Below are positions 16,089 through 24,232 of a DNA stretch of 61,148 nt, in pieces. The notes beneath the pieces were generated by a model. It did no database searches and had not been told where the DNA came from. It was given only the letters and a program-made list of their open reading frames with translations. Every line of letters starts with the position of its first letter. Position 1 is the stretch's first letter. This stretch comes from an uncultured Ruminococcus sp. (GTDB lineage Bacteria; Bacillota; Clostridia; Oscillospirales; Acutalibacteraceae): the NCBI GenBank assembly GCA_902802795.1, contig CADCNI010000020.1:1-61148 (forward strand). Reading direction: 5' to 3'. A program made the position numbers and the translations under genes.

Positions 16089-16356
16089 CGCAAGATATTG
16101 TGTATTTTGCGGTTTCAGAGGGCGGGGCACCACAAGTCATCCCCCGTTCGTGCGAAAACGCACGAAAAAACACGGGAAAACGCAGAAAATCCACCCCGAA
16201 AATCCAAAGACAGGCGGTCACGATCTGCCTGTCCGGACAACAAAAAAAAACAAACCCATTCCCCGCATTGCGATGCGACCGGAATAGGCTTGGTTTTTGT
16301 GTTTTTTGAAAAAAATAACGGAATGGTTCCGTCTGCCGTTTGCGGCAGATTTTACA
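16089..16356 (+). other. Non-coding hairpin-rich trailer after the CRISPR array
   Basis: No credible gene. It contains several inverted repeats: AAACCGCAA (from the end of the last repeat, 16085-16093) with TTGCGGTTT (16108-16115); TTCGTGCG-AAAA-CGCACGAA (16147-16166); GACAGGC (16209-16215) with GCCTGTC (16227-16233); and TCTGCCG/CGGCAGA near 16331-16349 followed by TTTT. It may be a processed trailer or a structured RNA. Confidence 0.5.
16252..16306 (+). terminator. Probable terminator of the CRISPR transcript
   Basis: Imperfect stem ATTCC (near 16258) with GGAAT (near 16281), an inner CGCAT/ATGCG stem, followed by GGTTTTTGTGTTTTTT. Confidence 0.5.
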
Positions 16357-16462
16357 GTTTACTTCCCACTAACCACTTCCCACTTCCCACTAACCACTGA
16401 CCACTGACCACTGACCACTGACCACTTCCCACTTCCCACTAATCGCTAACGGCTAACGGCTA
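16357..16462. repeat. Heptamer repeat array
   Basis: CACTTCC, CACTAAC and CACTGAC units followed by GCTAACGGCTAACG. The final units overlap the end of the SpoIVFB-like gene and supply its last codons and stop. Confidence 0.8.
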
Positions 16463-17100
16463 AAGAGGCGCAGGAGGAGGGAAAAGAGCAGGCAGAGGGA
16501 CATGCCGAGCAGGGTGAAATTGTACCGCGTGCGCAGCAGGACGATAAACCCCGCGAATGCCATGACCGTCAGCGTGACCAGCGAAACGGCGGTCATGAGG
16601 ATATCGCAGGCACGGTCGGAGAAAAAGCGGCGCAGCAGCAGGCGGAGCAGTCCGCCCCCGTCGAGCGTTTCCACGGGCAGCAGATTGACCAACCCCATCA
16701 CGAGGTTGAGCGAGGCGAACCTGTAAAAAAAGGTAAGATGGGGAAAAAAGGATCCAAGGGCATAAAAAATCGCCGCGAGCGCCAGATTGACCCCGCTGCC
16801 CGCTGCGAGTACCGCCGGATTGCCGTCCGCGAACGCCGCGAGGGGGCTGCTGCGGATTTTCAGACCGAAGGGTGTGAGGCTGATTTCGGTGGGCGCGTGA
16901 CCGGGGAGCAGCAGCATGGCGGTCAGATGTCCCGCCTCATGCAGCCCCGCCGACAGCAGCCCCATGAGCAGCATGCCGCTTTTGTTGGAGAGGGCGATGA
17001 CGGCGGCGACGGCGAAGAAGTAAAAACTGACATTGACACGGACGCGGCGTTTGATGTAAAATGAAAATGCGCTCAATTGTAGATCCCGCCGATCACCCAT
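16453..17100 (-). CDS. spoIVFB: Site-2-type M50 metalloprotease, SpoIVFB-like
   Basis: Up to 215 residues. It is an intramembrane zinc protease; SpoIVFB activates pro-sigma-K in the mother cell during sporulation. The zinc motif HEAGH lies in a membrane helix (LLSAGLHEAGHLTAML) and the third ligand in NLLPVETLDGG. About five hydrophobic segments are present. The longest frame starts at ATG 17100, overlapping the upstream gene by 28 bases with a poor ribosome site. TTG 17076 overlaps the upstream TGA as TTGA and fits translational coupling better (207 residues). The last residues (FSR, stop) are read from heptamer repeats. Paired with a SpoIVFA-like partner. Confidence 0.85.
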   Translation of the reverse strand: MGDRRDLQLSAFSFYIKRRVRVNVSFYFFAVAAVIALSNKSGMLLMGLLSAGLHEAGHLTAMLLLPGHAPTEISLTPFGLKIRSSPLAAFADGNPAVLAAGSGVNLALAAIFYALGSFFPHLTFFYRFASLNLVMGLVNLLPVETLDGGGLLRLLLRRFFSDRACDILMTAVSLVTLTVMAFAGFIVLLRTRYNFTLLGMSLCLLFSLLLRLFSR

Positions 17101-17846
17101 TCGGGGTCATAGCGCTGGTTGTTTTTGCGGAATTCGATGTGCAGGTGAGGCCCCGTGGAGTTGCCGGTGGAACCCACCCGCGCGATGACCTGCCCTTTTT
17201 TCACCTTGTCGCCCGCCTCCACCAGCAGCTTGGAGCAGTGGGCGTAGAGTGTGCGGACGCCGCCGGAATGTTCGATTACCACGAAATTGCCGTAGCCGCT
17301 GTCATAGGTGGCACGCACCACGCGCCCCGCCTTCATGGCGTGGATGTCCGCCCCCTGCGGCGCGCCGAGATCCATGCCGGTGTGAAAGACATACCGCCCC
17401 GTCACGGGATTGACGCGGTAGTCAAACAGCGACGTGACCCGCGCACTGTCGAGGGGCGGCACAAAGTCGGTGCCGAAGTCGATCTTGTCCAGCCGCACAT
17501 TGGCGGGAATGTCCAGTTTACCGTTGTAGCTGGCGGAAACGCCCGAGTCGATTTCCTCCGCGTCGAGAAAGACGTCGCTCAGATCGTCGTCCACCGTCAG
17601 CACCACGTTGGCGGCGGCGCTGTCCGAAGAGGGTCGCGCGACATCGGCGGCGGGGGAGAGGGGACCCGCCTGGGAAGAAGCGGCGGAACCCTTGTCCGTC
17701 ATGGAAAAAGCGGCGGGATGTCCCGCAGAGGCGCAGAGCATGAGCGCGGCCGCGATCACCGAGCAGACGGTGGCGGCGCGTCTGGGATGGGCGAAAATGC
17801 CCCGCCCCGCATGGTTGTTTTGAAACTTCCTGCAAATGATTTTCAT
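17073..17846 (-). CDS. M23-family (LytM) protein, SpoIVFA-like
   Basis: 257 residues. The start ATG 17846 follows AGGAGGTTATTAA. A membrane segment lies at about residues 24-45, then a Ser/Ala-rich linker, then a C-terminal M23 domain with zinc ligands in HTGMDLGAPQG (HxxxD) and HLHIE, plus GNFVVIEHSGG and YAHCSKLLV. SpoIVFA in Bacillus carries a LytM domain and anchors and inhibits SpoIVFB; this gene is directly upstream of a SpoIVFB-like gene and overlaps it. Unlike Bacillus SpoIVFA, which I recall as lacking full catalytic residues, the metal ligands here look intact, so a peptidoglycan hydrolase role (as for SpoIIQ-like proteins) is not excluded. Confidence 0.8.
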   Translation of the reverse strand: MKIICRKFQNNHAGRGIFAHPRRAATVCSVIAAALMLCASAGHPAAFSMTDKGSAASSQAGPLSPAADVARPSSDSAAANVVLTVDDDLSDVFLDAEEIDSGVSASYNGKLDIPANVRLDKIDFGTDFVPPLDSARVTSLFDYRVNPVTGRYVFHTGMDLGAPQGADIHAMKAGRVVRATYDSGYGNFVVIEHSGGVRTLYAHCSKLLVEAGDKVKKGQVIARVGSTGNSTGPHLHIEFRKNNQRYDPEWVIGGIYN

Positions 17847-17865
17847 TTAATAACCTCCTGTTTGT

Positions 17866-17925
17866 TAGCCGTCAGCCGTTAGCGGTTGACTGTCAGCCGT
17901 TAGTTGTGGGCTGTTGGCCGTTCGT
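17866..17925. repeat. Heptamer repeat array
   Basis: GTTAGCC, GTCAGCC and GTTGGCC units upstream of the M23 gene. The next 230 bases (17926-18150) are AT-rich and hold no gene. Confidence 0.7.
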
Positions 17926-18153
17926 TTTATAATCGTCTGGTGCCATATATATGCGGTGTTGGGAAAAATATGCCACTATTTACAGATCGGAAAATCAGGG
18001 CTTTTTCGGTTTAAAGCGCTGCACGGATGAAGATGAAAAATGTATCGTTTGACACATTTTTAACAATCGGAAAATGGATGAAATTTGTATAGATTAGCTG
18101 AATTTTATGGATAATTATCAACATTGTGCGTGCAAATTTGACTTATATGTAAA

Positions 18154-18174
18154 ATTTGGCGAATTCTGCCAAAT
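18154..18174 (+). promoter_or_regulatory. Candidate operator upstream of the hydrogenase operon
   Basis: Inverted repeat ATTTGGC (18154-18160), 7 bases, GCCAAAT (18168-18174), ending 14 bases before the -35 box. The position suits a transcription factor site. I cannot name the regulator. Confidence 0.45.
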
Positions 18175-18188
18175 GAAAAAAATAACTG

Positions 18189-18217
18189 TAGACAAACAAT
18201 ATAAAAAATGATATAAT
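18189..18217 (+). promoter_or_regulatory. Sigma-A promoter of hydCBA
   Basis: TAGACA (18189-18194), 17 bases, TATAAT (18212-18217). The predicted 5' leader is about 115 bases. It contains a doubled 13-bp segment (GATGTATTCTTTC twice, from 18244) and a strong stem GCCGTCGTCCGG/CCGGGGCGGCGGC (18278-18308) that ends 14 bases before the GGGAGG ribosome site. Confidence 0.75.
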
Positions 18218-18337
18218 TAGTGTGTTAAAGAGTGCAGTCTGACGATGTATTCTTTCGATGTATTCTTTCAAACAATTGCCGTCGTCCGGGACTATCCGGG
18301 GCGGCGGCGAAATTTTGTTGCAGGGAGGCAATATTTA

Positions 18338-18835
18338 ATGCAGAAGCGAATCAGTACGCTGCCTTTCAATGGCACTGCAGAACAAAAGAGCAAGCTTGAC
18401 GCCGTCATCGCCGAGCACAAGTCTCAGCCCGGCGCGGTCATGCCGGTGCTGCAGGCGGCTCAGGAAATCTACGGGTACCTGCCGATCCAGGTGCAGGAGA
18501 TGATCGCCGACGGACTGGGCGTATCGCTCGAGGAAGTCTACGGCGTGTCCACCTTCTATGCCCAGTTTGCACTGTCCCCGAAGGGCAAGTACAATATCTC
18601 GGTATGTCTTGGCACCGCTTGTTATGTCAAAGGTTCAGGTGATCTTCTCGATAAGCTGGTGGAAGAACTGAAGATCCAGCCGGAGGAATGCTCCGCTGAC
18701 GGTATGTTCTCGCTCACCGCGTGCCGCTGCATCGGCGCGTGCGGTCTGGCGCCCGTCCTCACCGTCAATGACGATGTGTACGGCCGTCTGACCACCAAGG
18801 ACATCCCCGGCATCATCGCCAAATACAGACAATAA
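18338..18835 (+). CDS. hydC: NAD-linked [FeFe] hydrogenase subunit, NuoE-like (HydC)
   Basis: 165 residues from ATG 18338, which has GGGAGG 9 bases upstream; the frame is open further upstream but lacks a ribosome site there. It is a thioredoxin-like [2Fe-2S] protein of the NuoE family. The cluster ligands are CLGTAC (C-x4-C) and CRCIGAC (C-x3-C, the outer Cys). Such small subunits support electron bifurcation or NADH oxidation in HydABC complexes. It is first of three genes with short gaps (28 and 18 bases). It shares the strong codon bias of the operon (many GGT, GTC and CGT codons), which suggests high expression. Confidence 0.93.
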   Translation: MQKRISTLPFNGTAEQKSKLDAVIAEHKSQPGAVMPVLQAAQEIYGYLPIQVQEMIADGLGVSLEEVYGVSTFYAQFALSPKGKYNISVCLGTACYVKGSGDLLDKLVEELKIQPEECSADGMFSLTACRCIGACGLAPVLTVNDDVYGRLTTKDIPGIIAKYRQ

Positions 18836-18863
18836 TTTATCATACGGAGGTGCCAACAAGTAA

Positions 18864-20765
18864 ATGGAATCATTGACAATCAAGTCCCTGTCCGATCTGA
18901 ACGCCATCAAGGCCGATGAATACGTTCACGTTGCGATGCGCAAGTCGGCGGACGAGGCAAAACAATATGAAGGCAAGACCTACCGCAAGAATGTACTGAT
19001 CTGCGGCGGTACCGGCTGTACGTCGTCCGACAGCGAAAAGCTGATCGCGGCGATGAAGGAAGAGCTCAGGAAGAGCGGTCTTGACAAGGAGATCAACGTC
19101 GTGCGCACCGGCTGTTTCGGTCTTTGCGCGCTCGGTCCGATCATGATCGTCTATCCCGAGGGCAGCTTCTACTCCCGCGTCAAGGTGGAGGATATTCCCC
19201 ACATCGTCGAGGAACACCTCAAGAACGGCAACGTCGTCAAGGAGCTTCTCTATGATGAGACAGTGGACGGCGACAACATCAAGAGCCTGAATGAAACCAC
19301 CTTCTACGCCAAGCAGAAGAGAGTCGCGCTGCGCAACTGCGGCGTGATCAACCCCGAAGATATCAAAGAGTATATCGCGGTGGACGGCTACCAGGCGCTC
19401 CATAAGGTACTTACCGAGATGTCCCGCAAGGACGTTATCGAATGCGTCAAGGCTTCCGGTCTGCGCGGCAGAGGCGGCGGAGGATTCCCCACCGGTCTGA
19501 AGTGGCAGTTCGCGGCGGCGAATGAAGCCGACCAGAAGTATGTCTGCTGCAACGCCGACGAAGGCGACCCGGGCGCATTCATGGATCGTTCCGTCCTCGA
19601 AGGCGACCCCCACGCGCTCGTAGAAGCGATGGCAATCGCCGGCTACGCTATCGGCGCCAGCCAGGGCTATGTCTATGTCCGCGCGGAGTATCCGATCGCT
19701 GTCAAGCGTCTCTCCATCGCCATCGAGCAGGCGCGTGAATACGGCATGCTCGGCAAGAACATTTTCGGCACAGGCTATGATTTTGACCTCGACATCCGTC
19801 TCGGCGCGGGCGCGTTCGTCTGCGGCGAGGAAACCGCTCTGATGACCTCCATCGAGGGCAAGCGCGGTGAGCCGCGTCCCCGTCCTCCGTTCCCGGCGGT
19901 CAAGGGTCTGTTCGGCAAGCCCACCGTTCTCAATAACGTGGAATCTTACGCCAATATTCCGCGCATCATCCTCAACGGCGCGGAGTGGTTCGCTGCCATG
20001 GGCACCGAGAAGGCGAAAGGCACCAAGGTCTTCGCGCTCGGCGGCAAGATCAAGCACACCGGTCTGCTCGAAATCCCGATGGGTACCACCCTTCGCGAAG
20101 TCGTCGAGGAAATCGGCGGCGGCATCCCGAACGGCAAGAAGTTCAAGGCGGCGCAGATGGGCGGTCCTTCCGGCGGCTGCGTTCCCGCGGAGCATTTCGA
20201 CGTGCCGCTCGATTATGACAACCTCATCGCCATCGGCGCGATGGTCGGTTCCGGCGGTCTGATCGTCATGGACGAGGATAGTTGTATGGTCGATATCGCC
20301 AAGTTCTTCCTCGAATTCACGGTTGACGAGTCCTGCGGTAAGTGCACCCCCTGCCGTATCGGTACCCGCAGACTGCTCGAAATCCTCGAAAAGATTACCC
20401 AGGGCAACGGTACCATGGAAGACCTCGACAAGCTCGAAGAGCTTTGCTACTACATCAAGGCGAACTCTCTCTGCGGTCTGGGTCAGACGGCTCCCAACCC
20501 GATTCTCTCCACACTCCGTTACTTCCGCGACGAATATGTCGCCCATGTGGTTGACAAGAAGTGTCCCGCCGGCGTCTGCAAGTCGCTGCTCAGCTACGTC
20601 ATCGACGCTGACAAGTGCAAGGGCTGCACCGCCTGCGCGAGAAAGTGTCCTGTTGGCGCGATTTCCGGCGCTGTCAAGCAGCCGCACACCATCGACCAGA
20701 CCAAGTGCATCAAGTGCGGCGCGTGCATGGCCACCTGTAAGTTCGGCGCAATTTCAAAGCAGTAA
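18864..20765 (+). CDS. hydB: NAD-linked [FeFe] hydrogenase subunit, NuoF-like (HydB)
   Basis: 633 residues. Order of domains: N-terminal thioredoxin-like [2Fe-2S] domain (CGGTGC about 47-52 and CFGLCALGP about 87-95); NuoF core with the Gly-rich NADH/FMN motif RGRGGGGFPTGLKW (about 200-213) and NADEGDPGAFMDR; SLBB region; NuoF [4Fe-4S] site ESCGKCTPCRIGTRR (about 489-503); and two C-terminal ferredoxin clusters CKGCTACARKCP and CIKCGACMATCK. This is the full architecture of HydB from bifurcating hydrogenases. It carries the flavin where electrons from NADH enter or leave. Start ATG 18864 with GGAGGTG upstream at long spacing. Confidence 0.95.
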   Translation: MESLTIKSLSDLNAIKADEYVHVAMRKSADEAKQYEGKTYRKNVLICGGTGCTSSDSEKLIAAMKEELRKSGLDKEINVVRTGCFGLCALGPIMIVYPEGSFYSRVKVEDIPHIVEEHLKNGNVVKELLYDETVDGDNIKSLNETTFYAKQKRVALRNCGVINPEDIKEYIAVDGYQALHKVLTEMSRKDVIECVKASGLRGRGGGGFPTGLKWQFAAANEADQKYVCCNADEGDPGAFMDRSVLEGDPHALVEAMAIAGYAIGASQGYVYVRAEYPIAVKRLSIAIEQAREYGMLGKNIFGTGYDFDLDIRLGAGAFVCGEETALMTSIEGKRGEPRPRPPFPAVKGLFGKPTVLNNVESYANIPRIILNGAEWFAAMGTEKAKGTKVFALGGKIKHTGLLEIPMGTTLREVVEEIGGGIPNGKKFKAAQMGGPSGGCVPAEHFDVPLDYDNLIAIGAMVGSGGLIVMDEDSCMVDIAKFFLEFTVDESCGKCTPCRIGTRRLLEILEKITQGNGTMEDLDKLEELCYYIKANSLCGLGQTAPNPILSTLRYFRDEYVAHVVDKKCPAGVCKSLLSYVIDADKCKGCTACARKCPVGAISGAVKQPHTIDQTKCIKCGACMATCKFGAISKQ

Positions 20766-20783
20766 GAAAGGAGTGTTGCTGAA

Positions 20784-22520
20784 ATGGATATGGTCAATAT
20801 TAAAATTAACGGGGCGGAATATGCCGTTCCCCAGGGTTCTACAATTCTTGAAGCAGCACGCTATGCCGGAATTGAAATTCCCACACTTTGCTATCTGAAG
20901 AAAATCAACGCCATCGGCGCCTGCCGTATCTGCGTTGTCGAAGTCAAGGGCGCGCGTTCGCTGGTCGCAGCCTGCGTTTACCCGGTCAACGAGGGTATGG
21001 AGATCTTCACCAACACCCCCACTGTGCGCAACAGCCGCAAGACCACCCTCGAGCTGATTCTTTCCAATCACGACAAGAAGTGTCTCTCCTGCGTCAGAAG
21101 CGGTAACTGCGAGCTGCAAAAGCTCTGCAACGACTACGGCGTGGACGAGACGAAATATGCCGGCGCGATGACTCCCTCCGAGATCGACGATTCCGCCGCC
21201 CACCTCGTCAGAAACAACAAGAAGTGCATCCTCTGCCGCCGCTGCGTCGCCGCCTGCCGTGAGCAGTTCGTCAGCGTCATCGGTGCGAATGCCAGAGGCT
21301 TTGACACCAACATCGGCTGCGCTTTTGAGAAGAAGCTGGCGGATGTACCCTGTATCTCTTGCGGTCAGTGTATCGTCGCATGTCCGACGGGCGCTCTCAC
21401 CGAGAAGAGCCAGATCGACGAAGTTTTCGCCGCTATCGCAGACCCCACCAAGCATGTGGTGGTGCATACCGCTCCTTCCGTGCGCGTCACGCTGGGCGAA
21501 TGCTTCGGTATGCCCATCGGCTCCAACGTCGAGGGCAAGATGGCCGCGGCACTGCGCAGACTCGGCTTTGACAAGGTGTTCGACACCGATTTCGGCGCCG
21601 ACCTCACCATCATGGAAGAAGCCAACGAGTTTGTCGAGCGCGTCAAGAACGGCGGCGTGCTGCCGATGATCACCTCCTGCTCGCCCGGATGGGTCAAGTT
21701 CGCGGAGACTTATTATCCCGACTTCATCCCGAACCTCTCGACCTGCAAGAGCCCGCAGCAGATGGAAGGCGCGACCATCAAGACATGGTACGCCAAGAAG
21801 AACGGCATCGACCCGAAGGACATCGTCTGCGTTTCCGTCATGCCCTGCACCGCGAAGAAGTTCGAGGTCGGCCGTGACAACCAGAGCGCGGCGGGCGTTC
21901 CCGATGTGGATATCTCCCTGACCACCCGCGAGCTGGCGAGAATGATCGAGCGCGCCGGTATCACCTTTACCTCTCTGCCCGACGAGAAGTTTGACTCCAT
22001 CCTCGGTGAATCCACCGGTGCGGCTGTCATCTTCGGTTCCTCCGGCGGCGTTATGGAAGCGGCTCTCAGAACCGCTGCCGACTGGCTGGAGAACAAGGAC
22101 CTCGAGAGCGTGGATTACCACGAGGTCAGAGGCATGGCCGACGTGAAGGAAGCCACCTATCATGTGGGCGGCATGGACGTCAACGTCGCGGTCTGCTCCG
22201 GTCTGTCCAATGTGGCAAAGCTGCTTGACGCTGTCAGAGCCGGCGAGAAGAACTACCACTTCATCGAGATCATGTGCTGCCCCGGCGGCTGCATCAACGG
22301 CGGCGGTCAGCCCATCCAGCCCGCGTCCGTGCGCAACTTCGTGGACGTCAAGGGTCTGCGCAGCAAGGCGATCTATGAAGCCGACAAGAATATGCCGATC
22401 CGCAAGTCCCATCAGAACCCCGCCATCAAGGTGGTTTACGATGAGTTCTTCGGCAAGCCCGGCAGCCATGTGGCACACGAAGTGCTGCACACCTCCTATG
22501 TGGAGCGCAAGAAGTATTAA
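20784..22520 (+). CDS. hydA: [FeFe] hydrogenase catalytic subunit (HydA)
   Basis: 578 residues. Order: N-terminal [2Fe-2S] ferredoxin (CYLKKINAIGACRICVVEV, ligands about 36-51), the Cys-His [4Fe-4S] segment (HDKKCLSCVRSGNC), two [4Fe-4S] clusters (CILCRRCVAAC, CISCGQCIVACP), then the H-cluster domain. H-cluster motifs: L1 reads TSCSPGW at 297-303, L2 MPCTAKKFE at 353-361, and L3 EIMCCPGGCINGGGQP near 497-512. L1 has Ser where the textbook motif has a second Cys. The C-terminal small-subunit tail is fused, as in clostridial enzymes. With HydB and HydC it should form an NADH-dependent, perhaps ferredoxin-bifurcating, soluble hydrogenase. Maturation genes (hydEFG) are not in the window. Confidence 0.96.
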   Translation: MDMVNIKINGAEYAVPQGSTILEAARYAGIEIPTLCYLKKINAIGACRICVVEVKGARSLVAACVYPVNEGMEIFTNTPTVRNSRKTTLELILSNHDKKCLSCVRSGNCELQKLCNDYGVDETKYAGAMTPSEIDDSAAHLVRNNKKCILCRRCVAACREQFVSVIGANARGFDTNIGCAFEKKLADVPCISCGQCIVACPTGALTEKSQIDEVFAAIADPTKHVVVHTAPSVRVTLGECFGMPIGSNVEGKMAAALRRLGFDKVFDTDFGADLTIMEEANEFVERVKNGGVLPMITSCSPGWVKFAETYYPDFIPNLSTCKSPQQMEGATIKTWYAKKNGIDPKDIVCVSVMPCTAKKFEVGRDNQSAAGVPDVDISLTTRELARMIERAGITFTSLPDEKFDSILGESTGAAVIFGSSGGVMEAALRTAADWLENKDLESVDYHEVRGMADVKEATYHVGGMDVNVAVCSGLSNVAKLLDAVRAGEKNYHFIEIMCCPGGCINGGGQPIQPASVRNFVDVKGLRSKAIYEADKNMPIRKSHQNPAIKVVYDEFFGKPGSHVAHEVLHTSYVERKKY

Positions 22521-22584
22521 TTCCTTATTAATACATTTCCCCCGCGCCTTTGCGGCGCACAGAATCACGGAAGTTTAAAGCTAT

Positions 22585-22643
22585 AAAAAATCCGCCCGTT
22601 GGTTTTCTTTCCAAGCGAAAGATACCGGCGGGCGGGATTTTTA
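22585..22643 (+). terminator. Terminator after hydA
   Basis: AAAAAATCCGCCCG pairs with CGGGCGGGATTTTT across a loop, with one bulge. It ends in a T-run and works on paper in both directions. Confidence 0.75.
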
Positions 22644-22644
22644 G

Positions 22645-22832
22645 CTGTTAGCAGTTAGCCATTAGCTATCAGAGCGTAGACAAAAGTGCATTTGTATTCG
22701 CCTTATTGCAATTTATATTTTGGCACACCATGCAATGATAGCAAAATCAGTAAGGCAGACCATCATTTTGCCTAACAGCCCATAGCTAACAGCTAATGGC
22801 TAACAGCTAACGGCTAATGGCTAACCGCTAAC
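22645..22832. repeat. Heptamer arrays flanking a 110-bp repeat segment
   Basis: GTTAGCN units at 22645-22672 and, reversed, at 22783-22832. Between them is a segment (22676-22785) related to 10839-10962 (GTAGACAAAAGTGCAT...). The last units supply the C-terminal residues LAVSH and the stop of the aminotransferase-family gene on the minus strand. Confidence 0.65.
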
Positions 22833-23956
22833 GAAAGCGCGTTCAGGAAAGCGTTCATTTCCTCGGTGGAGGTGAAGGCGGAGGGGCAGACCCGCACGGT
22901 GCCTGTTTTTTGGGTACCCATCGCGCGGTGGGCTTCTCCGGCGCAGTGGAGTCCGGCGCGCACGGCGATGTCGTGCTGTCCGAGCTTCTCCGCGATCTCG
23001 TCGGAGGGGGTGTCTCCGACGTTGAAGGAGAGCAGCGGCACATGGGTCTCGCTGTCGGGGCGCGATGTGTAGAGTTTACACTGGGGCATCCGGGCAATTG
23101 CGTCGTAAGCCGTGGTAATGAGCTTCATTTCGTGCTGCTCGATGCGCTGGCGCGTTTCGGACTGAATGAAGCGCAGTCCCACATCCAGCGCGGCAATGGC
23201 GGGAAGATTCAGAGTGCCGCTTTCGAAGCGGTCGGGCAGGAAGTCGGGCTGGGTGTTCACGCCGGAGAGACTGCCTGTGCCGCCCTCGATGACTGTGGCG
23301 AGGGGAACCTGACAGTTGAGAATCAGCAGTCCCAGCCCCGGAACGCCGTATAAGCCCTTGTGGGCGGGCATGCAGAGAAAATCGGCGGGCAGGGTGCGCA
23401 GGTCGAGCGGAGCGGTGCCGGCGCTCTGGGCGCAGTCCACACCGAACAGAATGCCGTTGCGGTGGGCAAGCTGTCCGATGCGGTCAATGGGCAGCTTGAT
23501 GCCGAATACGTTGGAGGCGTGGGTGCAGAAGATCAGCTTGGTGTTGACCCGCAGGCAGCGGCGGAATTCCGCCACCGTCGCGTCGGGGTCGCCCTCATGC
23601 ACCTTTGCCACGCTGAACTGCACGCCGCGTCTGGCAAGCTGCATGACGGGGCGGGTGACGGCGTTGTGCTCCATGTCGGAGATGATGACGTGGTCGCCCG
23701 CTGACAGCACGCCCTTCAGGACGTAGTTGATCGACTGCGTGCAGGAGGGGGTAAAGATGACGTTTTCGGGCGCTTTTGCGCCGAAGAAATCGGCGGCGCG
23801 GCAGCGGCACTGGTAGACCGTCTCGGAGGCCAGCTCCGCCATCTTGTAATGCCCGCGTCCGGGATTCGCGCCGCGGTTGGCAATCACATCAGCCATGACC
23901 GCCGCCGTACCGGGCGGCTTGGGCCATGTGGTCGCGGCGTTGTCAAGATAAATCAT
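22814..23956 (-). CDS. Class V aminotransferase / cysteine desulfurase-like protein
   Basis: 380 residues. It is a PLP enzyme of the NifS/SufS fold: LDNAATTWPKP at the N-terminus, DMEHNAVTRP, FGVDCAQSAGT, and the PLP lysine in MPAHKGLYGVPG (about residue 200). The active-site Cys may be in RAGLHCAGEAH (about 336-346). It matches the subfamily usually annotated as 'cysteine desulfurase family protein' (TIGR01977), which often sits beside a DUF3343 gene, as here. It likely delivers sulfur or selenium from cysteine or selenocysteine to the small partner; this is inferred from family context. The final codons come from heptamer repeats. The start ATG 23956 follows a GGAGGA-type site. Confidence 0.88.
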   Translation of the reverse strand: MIYLDNAATTWPKPPGTAAVMADVIANRGANPGRGHYKMAELASETVYQCRCRAADFFGAKAPENVIFTPSCTQSINYVLKGVLSAGDHVIISDMEHNAVTRPVMQLARRGVQFSVAKVHEGDPDATVAEFRRCLRVNTKLIFCTHASNVFGIKLPIDRIGQLAHRNGILFGVDCAQSAGTAPLDLRTLPADFLCMPAHKGLYGVPGLGLLILNCQVPLATVIEGGTGSLSGVNTQPDFLPDRFESGTLNLPAIAALDVGLRFIQSETRQRIEQHEMKLITTAYDAIARMPQCKLYTSRPDSETHVPLLSFNVGDTPSDEIAEKLGQHDIAVRAGLHCAGEAHRAMGTQKTGTVRVCPSAFTSTEEMNAFLNALSLAVSH

Positions 23957-23980
23957 ATTTTTTCAATCCTCCTTTCCGCC

Positions 23981-24190
23981 TCACGGCAGCACCATGATGC
24001 CGGAGGAACGCAGAATGCTTTCCGCCCTCCACAGATGGTTTTCACTCACCGCGATGGAATAAAGGCAGCCGTATTGACCCGCGCTGTCGGAGCATTTGCG
24101 CAGCTCGCAGGGGATGCCGTTTTGTCTGAGAAGCTCGCACCCCCGTCGGGCGAGGGTATAGGAGCCGATTTTAATGGTTGTCGTATGCAA
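23981..24190 (-). CDS. DUF3343 protein, putative sulfur/selenium carrier
   Basis: 69 residues. It is small and compact, with Cys 18, Cys 28, Cys 33 and Cys 42 (CELLRQNGIPCELRKC and YGCLYSIAV). The pattern of a beta strand, GSYTLARRG helix, and a later GCxYxI strand fits DUF3343, thought to be a Se/S carrier-like fold. It lies 24 bases upstream of the desulfurase-like gene on the same strand, so the two form an operon. Function is inferred from this pairing only. Confidence 0.8.
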   Translation of the reverse strand: MHTTTIKIGSYTLARRGCELLRQNGIPCELRKCSDSAGQYGCLYSIAVSENHLWRAESILRSSGIMVLP

Positions 24191-24232
24191 TGCAATTCAC
24201 CGTCCTGTTTCAATTTAAAAAATCATCCTATG

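Noticed and set aside
16031-16400. Small open frames over the end of the CRISPR array
   Set aside because: They run through repeats and non-coding trailer and have no ribosome site.
18045-18066. Rex redox-repressor site upstream of the hydrogenase operon
   Set aside because: Only the right half (TTAACAA) matches; the left half TTGACAC is poor, giving too weak a match to claim.
18870-20687. 605-codon open frame on the minus strand
   Set aside because: Antisense of hydB, created by the strong codon bias of that gene.
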